Source: Desulfobacter vibrioformis DSM 8776 (GTDB lineage Bacteria > Desulfobacterota > Desulfobacteria > Desulfobacterales > Desulfobacteraceae). Taken from it: 64,000 nucleotides of DNA. Under the pieces are notes generated by a model. It did not search any database. It saw nothing but the letters and a program-made list of their open reading frames with translations, and was not told where the DNA came from. The stretch covers positions 62,001 to 126,000 of the forward strand of contig NZ_JQKJ01000002.1 of the NCBI RefSeq assembly GCF_000745975.1. The letters are read 5' to 3'. Made by a program: the position numbers and the translations under genes. Positions 43,984 through 51,292 of the stretch are shown one piece after another (position 1 is the first letter of the stretch; each line of letters starts with the position of its first letter).

Positions 43984-45375
43984 CTAAAAATCCAGCATAC
44001 AAGGTTTGGGCGGTAGAACATCCTCATTAATCAACCAGGCTTTATCGCTTTCGTCAAGGCAGCTGACAACATATGCTGCCAGCTCTAATTCCCGGCGTTT
44101 GACTTGGCAGATATCTTCGGCGGGTTGGAAAACAGATTCCCACTTGCTCACGTTATCATATTTACAACCGCCGGCACAATAATACCGGGCAAAACAATCT
44201 TGGCAAAATTCATTACAAGTCACGTTTTTTTTATATTCTTCCCGATCCAGTTCTTTGTTAAACACCGTACCGATTTTATATTTTTTTTGACCTACAAATC
44301 TATGACACAAATAAATATCACCGTTGATGGAGACGCTGGCCATGCCCAAACCGGCGCCACAGGCGTAAAATTTTTTCCTGTTGTGAAAAAGGGCTAAAAT
44401 TGCAGGGTAAATCAAACTATTTGATTGGGCATTATATAACCCTTTTTTACGCCTTTCACGGATATGAATAAGCCAATTATCCGCATCTTGCTCCATTGAA
44501 CTGATGATTGGCCGCATATTTTTGTTATTGTTTTTAAAATTTTTATTCATATCAGATAACGGATCAGACGCCGTGACAATACTGATACTCTGAAATCCTA
44601 ATTGTGACAAGGCGGTTTTAATAATCCCCGGATCATTGTCGTCCATAAGTACGGCATGTACATGGGTTTGGGGCATGACCTTCAATAATTTTCTGCAATT
44701 GCGCGCAACATCTTCATAGGAGCCTTTTCCGCTTGCATAGGGACGCTGTAAGTCCTGGATATTCCGGGGGCCGTCCAGGCTCACCATGACATCCATATCA
44801 TGGGCTTTCATAAAGGCAATGCGTTCATCAGTCAAAAGTGTCGCATTGGTGGTGACCTTAAATAAAACTTGTTTGGATTTTTCTTCGGATTTTTTTTTGG
44901 CAGATGCGACGACCGTTTTCATCAGCGGGAAGTTTAGAAACGGTTCGCCGCCAAAAAATCCAATGCTGATCTGTTTCTTTTTTTCAGATTGATCCAATAA
45001 CCAGTCTATGGCCTGTAAGGCAGTGGTTTCGTCCATGTGGCCCTTTTTGCCGTATTCCCCGCCGTTACCATAACAATAAATGCATCGCAAATTGCAGGAC
45101 TGGGTCAAAAATAGAGCCACGTTCGTGATGAAAAATCCGTCCTTTAGGGGACTTGTTTTACAGGTCCCGGCTTTGCCACAGGAGAGGAGATTGAAAGATT
45201 TGAGCATCTGCTTATGTGAAAAAATGGCGTCAGGGGCGGGATTTGCCGATAGTTGGCTAAGTATGCCGGCCGTCTGTTTATCAACGGATGCGGCCTGCAT
45301 GTTGTTAATATTGATCACTAGTGATATATCTTTGTGGTTGAATTGATAAAACGGTTTCAGCGTGTATTCTGTCAC
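43984..45375 (-). CDS. Radical SAM/SPASM peptide maturase
   Basis: 463 residues from a GTG at 45375 with AAGGGG upstream. The CxxxCxxC of the radical SAM cluster is CNLRCIYC (Cys94, 98, 101). SAM-binding GGEPF follows. The C-terminal SPASM domain has CGAGLGMASVSINGDIYLC, CNEFCQDCFARYYCAGGC and a final Cys near residue 428, enough for two auxiliary 4Fe-4S clusters. Residues 1-80 fit a peptide-recognition (RRE-like) N-terminus. SPASM maturases install thioether or carbon-carbon crosslinks on RiPPs. The adjacent Nif11 precursor with three Cys and nearby Asp/Glu is the probable substrate, suggesting sactipeptide- or ranthipeptide-type chemistry. Confidence 0.9.
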   Translation of the reverse strand: MTEYTLKPFYQFNHKDISLVININNMQAASVDKQTAGILSQLSANPAPDAIFSHKQMLKSFNLLSCGKAGTCKTSPLKDGFFITNVALFLTQSCNLRCIYCYGNGGEYGKKGHMDETTALQAIDWLLDQSEKKKQISIGFFGGEPFLNFPLMKTVVASAKKKSEEKSKQVLFKVTTNATLLTDERIAFMKAHDMDVMVSLDGPRNIQDLQRPYASGKGSYEDVARNCRKLLKVMPQTHVHAVLMDDNDPGIIKTALSQLGFQSISIVTASDPLSDMNKNFKNNNKNMRPIISSMEQDADNWLIHIRERRKKGLYNAQSNSLIYPAILALFHNRKKFYACGAGLGMASVSINGDIYLCHRFVGQKKYKIGTVFNKELDREEYKKNVTCNEFCQDCFARYYCAGGCKYDNVSKWESVFQPAEDICQVKRRELELAAYVVSCLDESDKAWLINEDVLPPKPCMLDF

Positions 45376-45398
45376 AATTACGCCCCTTTGATATTGTT

Positions 45399-45490
45399 TA
45401 TGTGAGCAAAGGCCGTCCGCAACATACCATAACCGTTTTTATTTGACCCGTGCCCAAAGAAACCGCGTCATATATATGACGCCCTCCCTT
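45399..45490 (-). pseudogene. Decayed fragment of a second HlyD-type adaptor gene
   Basis: On the minus strand this stretch reads IYDAVSLGTGQIKTVMV, almost the same as IYDVVSLGTGQVKKIMV inside the intact adaptor (coding bases about 43147-43200). Upstream it continues as REGV before an AT-repeat expansion (ATATATAT) shifts the frame; downstream it runs into a stop. The DNA similarity over about 45 bases is also direct. It is a relic of a lost or recombined adaptor copy in the 332-base gap between the radical SAM and TolC genes, which otherwise holds the 36-bp repeat and their promoters. Confidence 0.75.
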
Positions 45491-45556
45491 TTTAGCTGCC
45501 TTACTCCTGAGCTTCTGTCACAGAAAACAAGAAATTGTTAACCTCCTTTCTTCTTG

Positions 45557-45592
45557 TTTCCAGTCTATAGTTTCTGCGGCTCTGCCGCCTTA
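45557..45592. repeat. 36-bp interspersed repeat, copy 2 (inverted)
   Basis: Reverse complement of the element at 26471-26506 with one mismatch (CTATAG here, CTAGAG there). It contains the same GCGGC/GCCGC hairpin. It lies next to the HlyD relic, at the divergence point of the RiPP locus. Confidence 0.7.
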
Positions 45593-45707
45593 GCTGCCCT
45601 TCATGCCAAAAAAAATCTTTGTTTGTCAACACGAAATGTATCAAAACCCTTTTGCTCAGTTTAATATTATTGTACCAATAGCGTGTCATTAAAAATAAAG
45701 AAAACCA

Positions 45708-47024
45708 ATGGAGAACCATGTGAAGAACGCTTCCGTGTGGCAACTGCTGTTGCTGTTTTTGTCAATGTCCTTGCCCCCCCGGGTTACAGCCGGGCCAACA
45801 CTGTCTTTGGGAGATATGTGCCGCATGGCGGACCGGAGCGCAGAGATTATTCTCAGTGCAAAAGATGATTGCGGGATCGCCATTGAGGACCGGAAAAGGG
45901 CTTTGGCCAATCTTCTCCCCTGGATTCAGGCGTCCGGTCAGCAGGTCAGCTACAGGAACAATGATGCCTCCTCCCCCAACACCAGGACCCTGGGCATAAA
46001 TATAGGCCAGTCCTATACCCTGAATGGCCGGGAGTTCACCTACCTTGCCATGGCCGGAAAAAAAGTGGAACTGACCGGGTACGCCCTTGAGTCTGTCAGG
46101 TCTGATTTCCTTTACAATGTTGCCAACGCCTTTGTTTCCATTCTTAAAGCCAAACAGCGCGAACAGATTGCCCTGGCCGAGATCAACCGCCTGAAAATTC
46201 ATCTTTCCCATGTTCAAGAGCAGCTTGCTGCAGGAGACGTAACCCGGACCGATCTTCACAGGGCCATTGCCGAGCTGGCCAAGGCCCGTACAAGTCAGGT
46301 GTCCGCCCATACCCAAAAAGCGCAGAACCGGGCGGACCTGGTTCGCATGACCGGGGTGGACCGGGCCTTCAGCCTTGATGAACGGGGCCTGGCCGATATA
46401 AACCGGAAAAGGTTTGATCCGGAGGAGATCAAGGCAGATGCCCTCAAAACCCGGGCAGATATACGCCAGGCAAAAAAGGCGCTGGCAATCGCCCTGGATC
46501 AGATTGATTATGAAAAGGGTAACTTCTGGCCCGCTTTAAGCGTTGAAACCGGATACAGGGAAACAGATGTTTCATATTCTCTGACGGCGGGGCGAAACTA
46601 TTCCTACGATACGGAGGAGGCGTATATCTGTGCGGATCTGTCTTTTAACATTTATGCGGGCGGCTATCACAGGGCTGCCCGGCAAAAGGCCTTGCTTGAG
46701 TACAAAAAGGCCCGGCAGGACCTTCAGGTTCTGGAAAAACAGGTGATATATGAGGCTGAAGCGGCATTCTTAAATTTCACAGCTAAAAAGGCAATTCTTG
46801 TTAACCTTGAACAGGAACTTGCAGCAGCCGGGGAAAACTTTAATGCCGTTGAGGAACAATTCAGATTCGGCATGAAGGACAGCATGGATATCATGGACGC
46901 CAACACCCTTCTGGTCCAGGCCGAGCAGAACATGGCGGACGCAGGTTATGATCTGTCCCTTTCCGTTCTGGCAATCCTTTATGCAAAAGGTCGGCTGACC
47001 GCCTGTTTGCTGGTTTTGCCTTGA
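45708..47024 (+). CDS. TolC-family outer membrane channel of the RiPP export system
   Basis: 438 residues with a signal peptide (about 1-28, cleavage near VTAG). Two TolC-like halves follow: helices around NVANAFVSILKAKQREQIAL and a beta-strand pair near SYTLNGREFTYLAMAGKKVE in the first half; the second half includes AEAAFLNFTAKKAILVNLEQ and the ending LSLSVLAILYAKGRLT. It is distinct from the two efflux channels at 4-6.8 kb. It is the first gene of the plus-strand arm, 202 bases before the NHLP precursor, and completes an inner-membrane ABC, adaptor, outer-membrane channel chain. Confidence 0.85.
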   Translation: MENHVKNASVWQLLLLFLSMSLPPRVTAGPTLSLGDMCRMADRSAEIILSAKDDCGIAIEDRKRALANLLPWIQASGQQVSYRNNDASSPNTRTLGINIGQSYTLNGREFTYLAMAGKKVELTGYALESVRSDFLYNVANAFVSILKAKQREQIALAEINRLKIHLSHVQEQLAAGDVTRTDLHRAIAELAKARTSQVSAHTQKAQNRADLVRMTGVDRAFSLDERGLADINRKRFDPEEIKADALKTRADIRQAKKALAIALDQIDYEKGNFWPALSVETGYRETDVSYSLTAGRNYSYDTEEAYICADLSFNIYAGGYHRAARQKALLEYKKARQDLQVLEKQVIYEAEAAFLNFTAKKAILVNLEQELAAAGENFNAVEEQFRFGMKDSMDIMDANTLLVQAEQNMADAGYDLSLSVLAILYAKGRLTACLLVLP

Positions 47025-47183
47025 CCCGGGAGGTACATATTGGAAACCTGTTCCCCATTTCGAGTACTTGATACTCTTTTTTTTCTCTGCTATATCTCGA
47101 TTGAACAAAAAGAACGTACTATCCTGATGCAAGCGGTATCTTGCTCCCGGGCTGTGCTGACAGCTTAAAAAACTGCCAGGGTA

Positions 47184-47201
47184 GTGTTAACCACCTAACA
47201 C
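47184..47201. promoter_or_regulatory. Palindrome upstream of the NHLP precursor gene
   Basis: GTGTTA-ACCACC-TAACAC, a perfect 6-bp inverted repeat with a 6-base spacer, ends 15 bases before the AAGGAG ribosome site at 47217-47222. It could be an operator or an mRNA hairpin. It sits in the 202-base gap between the TolC and precursor genes; no clear sigma-70 hexamers were found there. Confidence 0.4.
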
Positions 47202-47226
47202 GAATTCAACTTCATAAGGAGTCGTA

Positions 47227-47601
47227 ATGATTAAAAATGAGATGATGGAAAAAATCATTCGAAAAGCCTGGGATGATGATGATTTCAGGCAGCAATTGTT
47301 GAATGATCCCAAACAGGCTCTGAAGCTGGCATTTGGTGTTGATATTCCTGATTTTGTAAATATTACCATCCATGAGAGCAAACCGTGTGATTTGCATTTT
47401 ATCCTTCCGGAGAACCCTGAAAAAATGATCAATGGCGAATTATCTGACGAGGAGCTGGAAATGGTTGCCGGCGGCAAAAGTGCGCAGCGTCAGGAATGCT
47501 TCCAGGAGAATATCACTGATAACGGACCGGTGGGAGGATTCGTCAATACCATTTTGGTTGCGGTGGGCAATACCTGGGCCTACCAGGCAATGAATGATTA
47601 A
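47227..47601 (+). CDS. RiPP precursor peptide with NHLP-type leader
   Basis: 124 residues. The 83-residue leader has the nitrile-hydratase-alpha-like pattern (KIIRKAWDDDDFRQQLLNDP, then ALKLAFGVDIPDFVNITIHE) and ends GELSDEELEMVAGG. The 41-residue core begins KSAQRQECFQENITDNG and ends NTWAYQAMND. It has one Cys (core 8), one Ser (2), three Thr (14, 25, 33), one Lys (1) and one Arg (5). With LanM in the same operon, at most one thioether ring can form from this Cys, plus dehydrated Ser/Thr. AAGGAG is 4 bases before the ATG. Its stop overlaps the ketosynthase start by 8 bases. Confidence 0.9.
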   Translation: MIKNEMMEKIIRKAWDDDDFRQQLLNDPKQALKLAFGVDIPDFVNITIHESKPCDLHFILPENPEKMINGELSDEELEMVAGGKSAQRQECFQENITDNGPVGGFVNTILVAVGNTWAYQAMND

Positions 47602-48850
47602 TACTAAAAGAGTCGTCATCACAGGCACAGGCATTATATCTCCCATCGGCAATACCCTATCGGAATTCAGAAAAAATTTGCTTAATGGGAAATCGGGTAT
47701 CAAAGAACGTAAAATACCTTTTCTGGGAAGTATTCCGGCGGGTGCCTGTGACTATGATCCATTAAAATATCAAAACAGAAAAGAACTGAGAAGAGGAACA
47801 AGAGCAGGGTCCATAGCGATATATTGTGCCCGGGAAGCGCTTCTTGACGCCGGATTGGATATCTGCCGGACCGACACGTCACGGCTGGGCGTCTACATAG
47901 GGATTACCGAGCATGGCATGGTGGAGACGACGGACACGTTTCGTAAAATTGCGGAAAACGATTATGATCTGCAATTTTTGTCCCATCATTTAAATTCCCG
48001 GATTGTATCCAATAATCCTGCCGGAGAAGTATCCTTGAACCTGAAAATAAAAGGGCCTCATTACTGCGTGGGGGGGGCCTGTGCCGCCGGGAATCTGGGG
48101 GTTATCCAGGGGTACCAGATGATTCTTTTGGGGGATGTTGATATTGCTGTCGCCGGAGGCGTGTCGGAAAGTATCCATTCTTTTATTATCTTTTCAGCGT
48201 TTAAAAACCAGATGGCACTGGGTTCCCATAAGGATCCCGAAAAGGTGAGCAGACCTTTTGATAAAAACAGGAACGGGATTGTCATTTCAGAAGGAGGAAC
48301 CCTTTTTGTGCTGGAGACATTGGAAAATGCACAAAAAAGGGGGGCTGAGAAAATCTATGGCGAAATTATCGGATGCGCCGTCTGCTCAGACGCTTCTGAT
48401 CCGGTCGTACCCAGTGCAAAAGGCCAGGCCGCCTGTATGCAGCTGGCCCTTGAACGGGCCGGATTGAAATCCGCGGATATTGATATTATTAATACCCATG
48501 CGACGTCAACGCCTGTGGGCGATATTCAGGAGATAAACGCCATCAAAAAAGTTTTTCCCGATCTGAAAACGACCTTTATTAATAATACCAAAGGGTGCAC
48601 CGGACATACAATGGGAGCGGCGGGTGCCATGGAGCTTGCGGGCAATCTGCCCTCTTTTAGCGACGGGATGGTTCATCCCGCCATAAATATTGATACGCTG
48701 GATCCTGAATGCGCCATGGAAAATCTGATAGCGAATAAAAAAGCGCCTAAAAAACATATCCGTTATATTTTAAATAACAGTTTCGGTATGTTAGGGATTA
48801 ACGCCTCTGTTGTTGTAAAAAAGATTGATTCCGGAGAGGATGCCCCATGA
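47594..48850 (+). CDS. Dedicated beta-ketoacyl-ACP synthase (KAS II/FabF-like)
   Basis: 418 residues. The active-site Cys163 is in GGACAAGN, with His302 (NTHATSTPVGD) and His338 (NTKGCTGHTMGA) completing the Cys-His-His triad, so this is an active condensing enzyme and not a chain-length factor. It condenses malonyl-ACP with an acyl primer. It overlaps the NHLP precursor gene and the ACP gene, placing acyl-chain assembly in the peptide operon. The nucleophile loop (ACAAGN) differs from the usual primary FabF pattern (ACATGAH-like), fitting a specialised enzyme. No acyltransferase gene is present, so malonyl loading presumably uses the cell's FabD. Confidence 0.9.
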   Translation: MINTKRVVITGTGIISPIGNTLSEFRKNLLNGKSGIKERKIPFLGSIPAGACDYDPLKYQNRKELRRGTRAGSIAIYCAREALLDAGLDICRTDTSRLGVYIGITEHGMVETTDTFRKIAENDYDLQFLSHHLNSRIVSNNPAGEVSLNLKIKGPHYCVGGACAAGNLGVIQGYQMILLGDVDIAVAGGVSESIHSFIIFSAFKNQMALGSHKDPEKVSRPFDKNRNGIVISEGGTLFVLETLENAQKRGAEKIYGEIIGCAVCSDASDPVVPSAKGQAACMQLALERAGLKSADIDIINTHATSTPVGDIQEINAIKKVFPDLKTTFINNTKGCTGHTMGAAGAMELAGNLPSFSDGMVHPAINIDTLDPECAMENLIANKKAPKKHIRYILNNSFGMLGINASVVVKKIDSGEDAP

Positions 48851-49095
48851 AAAAAGAGGAAATCAGAAACTTATTGATTGAGATCTTTAAAGAGATCGCA
48901 CCGGATGAAGACTTTTCCGGCCTTGACGACGCGGTCAGCATAAAGGACCAGATTAATTTTGATTCAATGGATTTTCTGGATATCATCATGTCCCTTCGCC
49001 GGGAATGCGCCATAAAGATCCCGGAAGAGGACTATCCCAACTTTGTAACTGTGGAAAGCTCAGTCCAGTATATTGAGTCCAGGTTGAACACTTAA
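48847..49095 (+). CDS. Dedicated acyl carrier protein
   Basis: 82 residues, acidic, four-helix ACP pattern. The phosphopantetheine attachment Ser40 is in NFDSMDFLDIIMSL (family form DSLD/DSMD). The start overlaps the ketosynthase stop by 4 bases (ATGA), and the next gene begins 1 base after its stop. It would carry the growing acyl chain for the ketosynthase, reductase and dehydratase alongside and present it to the GNAT. No phosphopantetheinyl transferase gene is in the window. Confidence 0.9.
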   Translation: MKKEEIRNLLIEIFKEIAPDEDFSGLDDAVSIKDQINFDSMDFLDIIMSLRRECAIKIPEEDYPNFVTVESSVQYIESRLNT

Positions 49096-49096
49096 T

Positions 49097-49840
49097 ATGA
49101 AGTTAGATTTTGATTTCAACAAAAAACTGGTAATGGTTACCGGCGGCACAAAAGGAATCGGCAGAGCGGTTGCCGAATTATTTTTAAGACACGGCGCAAG
49201 GGTCATTGCCACCTATTCAAAAGACCATGGGGCCGCTCAAAAAATGAGGGAAGAAAGTCGTCATCAAGATCTATGCATTGTTAAATGTGATGTTGCCTCT
49301 TACCGGGATGTGGAAGCTTTCTACGGGGAACTGGATACAAGGGATGATGCCTTATCCGTACTGGTGAATAACGCGGGAACCAGGAAAGATTGCGTTCTTG
49401 GGATGATGAAGCCCCGGGACTGGCAATCCGTAATTGATGTGAACCTTACCGGCGTTTACAACATGAGCAAATTCGCCGTTTTAAACATGATGCGCCATCG
49501 GTATGGAAGAATTATTTCCATCACATCTGCCGGCAGGCATTTGGGTTTTCCCGGCCAGACCAATTATGCTGCTTCAAAAGCGGGAATGGTTGCCTTTACC
49601 AAGTGTCTTGCCAGAGAAACAGCCAAACGCAATATTACGGTAAATTGTGTTTCGCCGGGATTTATTGACACCGGGTTTATTGAAGACCTGCCCGCGGATC
49701 TAAAAAAAGAGTATCGCAAAAGGATCGCAATGGGACGGTTTGGCCTTATGGATGAGGTGGCTTTCGTTGTTTTATTCCTGGCCTCCGAATATGCTTCCTA
49801 TATTACGGGATCCGTTTATGATGTGGACGGGGGGCTTTAA
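49097..49840 (+). CDS. 3-oxoacyl-ACP reductase (FabG-like SDR)
   Basis: 247 residues. Cofactor loop VTGGTKGIGRAVAELF, NNAGTRKD, and catalytic Ser144, Tyr157 and Lys161 in SITSAGRHLGFPG and TNYAASKAG. The ending YITGSVYDVDGGL is typical of FabG. It reduces the 3-oxoacyl-ACP made by the ketosynthase to the 3-hydroxyacyl form. It sits between the ACP and dehydratase genes with gaps of 1 and 5 bases, so it is surely part of the dedicated acyl-chain module. Confidence 0.9.
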   Translation: MKLDFDFNKKLVMVTGGTKGIGRAVAELFLRHGARVIATYSKDHGAAQKMREESRHQDLCIVKCDVASYRDVEAFYGELDTRDDALSVLVNNAGTRKDCVLGMMKPRDWQSVIDVNLTGVYNMSKFAVLNMMRHRYGRIISITSAGRHLGFPGQTNYAASKAGMVAFTKCLARETAKRNITVNCVSPGFIDTGFIEDLPADLKKEYRKRIAMGRFGLMDEVAFVVLFLASEYASYITGSVYDVDGGL

Positions 49841-49845
49841 ATAAC

Positions 49846-50277
49846 ATGGGGGATACAATCAATTATCTGCCCCAGAGAGCGCCTTTCCTTTTTATTGATT
49901 CGATCCTTTATCTGGGCAAGGACAGGGTGACAGCCACCTATCGCGTAAAGACGAATGAATATTTTTTTAAGGGGCATTTTCCGGATAAGCCGGTTATGCC
50001 CGGCGTGATACTATTGGAAATGATGTTCCAGGCCGGGGCTGTCTATGTTTCCCGGTTCAACCGCCTTGGGAATGGTGACATTCCAGTCATCGCCAGGGTT
50101 GAGAATGCCAAATTTAAAAAAATGGTAAAACCGGGAGAAAGCCTGTTGATTGAAGTGAGTTTCATGGAAAAAATGAACAATGCCTTTTTTTTCAAAGGAA
50201 AAATACAAGCCTGCGGACAAGTGGTCGCCTCTTGTGATTTTAGAACGGCTGTTGTTCCCGGGATTGATGCCCGATAG
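49846..50277 (+). CDS. FabZ-like 3-hydroxyacyl-ACP dehydratase
   Basis: 143 residues, single hotdog fold. The catalytic His44 and Glu58 are in FKGHFPDKPVMPGVILLEMM, the FabZ/FabA-type motif, preceded by LPQRAPFLFIDSILYLG. It would dehydrate 3-hydroxyacyl-ACP to the trans-2-enoyl form. No enoyl reductase gene accompanies it, so the final chain may remain unsaturated or hydroxylated, or use the cell's own enoyl reductase. It starts 5 bases after the reductase gene. Confidence 0.88.
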   Translation: MGDTINYLPQRAPFLFIDSILYLGKDRVTATYRVKTNEYFFKGHFPDKPVMPGVILLEMMFQAGAVYVSRFNRLGNGDIPVIARVENAKFKKMVKPGESLLIEVSFMEKMNNAFFFKGKIQACGQVVASCDFRTAVVPGIDAR

Positions 50278-50297
50278 CACACAAGGAATCGAACACC

Positions 50298-51200
50298 ATG
50301 TACGAGTATTGCCTTCTGAACAGGGATCTGCTGCCCCTGTTTCAAAAAATGACCTATCCGGTCTATTGGAAAATGATAAAAAATTTTCCGGACACAGATG
50401 ATATGGATGTTGTCGCCTATGGGTGCATGTGTTTTGGGGTAGCGGCAGGACTGGCAATCGCCTTTTTGAACCATGTGGAAAAAAAGGCCCGGTTGTTAAG
50501 CCTTTTTACGGATCCGGAACATAGGAACCGCGGAATCGCAGCCACATTATTATCAAAGCTTAATGAAAACCTGAAAGATAGGCATGTAAAAGAGGTGTAT
50601 ACTGTATTTGAAAGGGGTAGAAATTTTTCGGATCAGGTAGAAAATAGTTTAAAAAAATGCGGATTTTCCGATTTTAAAATCCGGGCCCATATCGGGCGCG
50701 GCCATCTGGAATTGATGCGGAAAGCGGCCTGGTGGCAAAAAGCGTTCCCCCTGACCCGTTTTTCCATTATTCCCTGGAAGGATATCAGCCGGGAAAAGAA
50801 ACAGCGGTTACGCTGCCCGGAAAATGAAACGCCCTGGTACCCCCCGAACCTTTCTCCTTTTAATGATCCCCATATACGTGAACCCCTGAATAGTTTCGGG
50901 CTGATATATCAATCAGAAATCGCAGGCTGGTCAATAACCCATCGAATTGCCCCTGATACAATCCGCTATACCTGTCTTTTTGTCCGGGAAGAGTTTCAGG
51001 CCTACGGGATCGCCATACCATTGATAGCCGCGTCAATAAAAAAACATATTGAATTCCGGGAAGAATTGGGACTGGGGAAGTTCACCTTTGTCGTATATCC
51101 TGAGAACGGCAACATGCTAAGGTTCGTAAACCGGTATTTCCGGCCCTATCTGGATCAGTTGAATGAATCCGTGGCCGCAAGAAAAGTTTTTATTCAATAA
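50298..51200 (+). CDS. Tandem-GNAT acyltransferase, probable peptide fatty-acyl transferase
   Basis: 300 residues with two GNAT units. The first has a canonical acyl-CoA/phosphopantetheine loop (LFTDPEHRNRGIAATLLSKL, about 71-90). The second is degenerate (LFVREEFQAYGIAIPLIAAS, about 229-248) and followed by FTFVVYPENGNMLRFVNRYF. It lies directly after the ACP-linked fatty-acid genes and before LanM. In selidamides and goadvionins, bimodular or related GNATs acylate a RiPP with a fatty or polyketide chain. By analogy it would move the ACP-bound acyl group to the NHLP core, whose only Lys is core residue 1. Acetylation of another target cannot be excluded. Confidence 0.8.
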   Translation: MYEYCLLNRDLLPLFQKMTYPVYWKMIKNFPDTDDMDVVAYGCMCFGVAAGLAIAFLNHVEKKARLLSLFTDPEHRNRGIAATLLSKLNENLKDRHVKEVYTVFERGRNFSDQVENSLKKCGFSDFKIRAHIGRGHLELMRKAAWWQKAFPLTRFSIIPWKDISREKKQRLRCPENETPWYPPNLSPFNDPHIREPLNSFGLIYQSEIAGWSITHRIAPDTIRYTCLFVREEFQAYGIAIPLIAASIKKHIEFREELGLGKFTFVVYPENGNMLRFVNRYFRPYLDQLNESVAARKVFIQ

Positions 51201-51217
51201 ATGCAAGGTTAAAAAAA

Positions 51218-51274
51218 ATGAATGAAAAGAATCCTGAAATGCCGGTTGGAATGGCAGGACATACGCCTTTTTAA
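51218..51274 (+). CDS. 18-codon short ORF in frame with the gene at 51293
   Basis: Encodes MNEKNPEMPVGMAGHTPF and then TAA, with AAGG just upstream of the ATG. The same frame resumes after the stop and reaches the ATG at 51293, which has its own GGAAG site. It may be a leader peptide, or the severed N-terminus of the downstream protein after a nonsense change. Coding status is unproven. Confidence 0.3.
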   Translation: MNEKNPEMPVGMAGHTPF

Positions 51275-51292
51275 GGGCTGGAAGATATCGGT

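Noticed and set aside
47594-50277. Acyl genes as the organism's primary fatty-acid synthesis operon
   Set aside because: fabD, fabH, acpP-fabF order and an enoyl reductase are missing, and the genes overlap a RiPP precursor gene.
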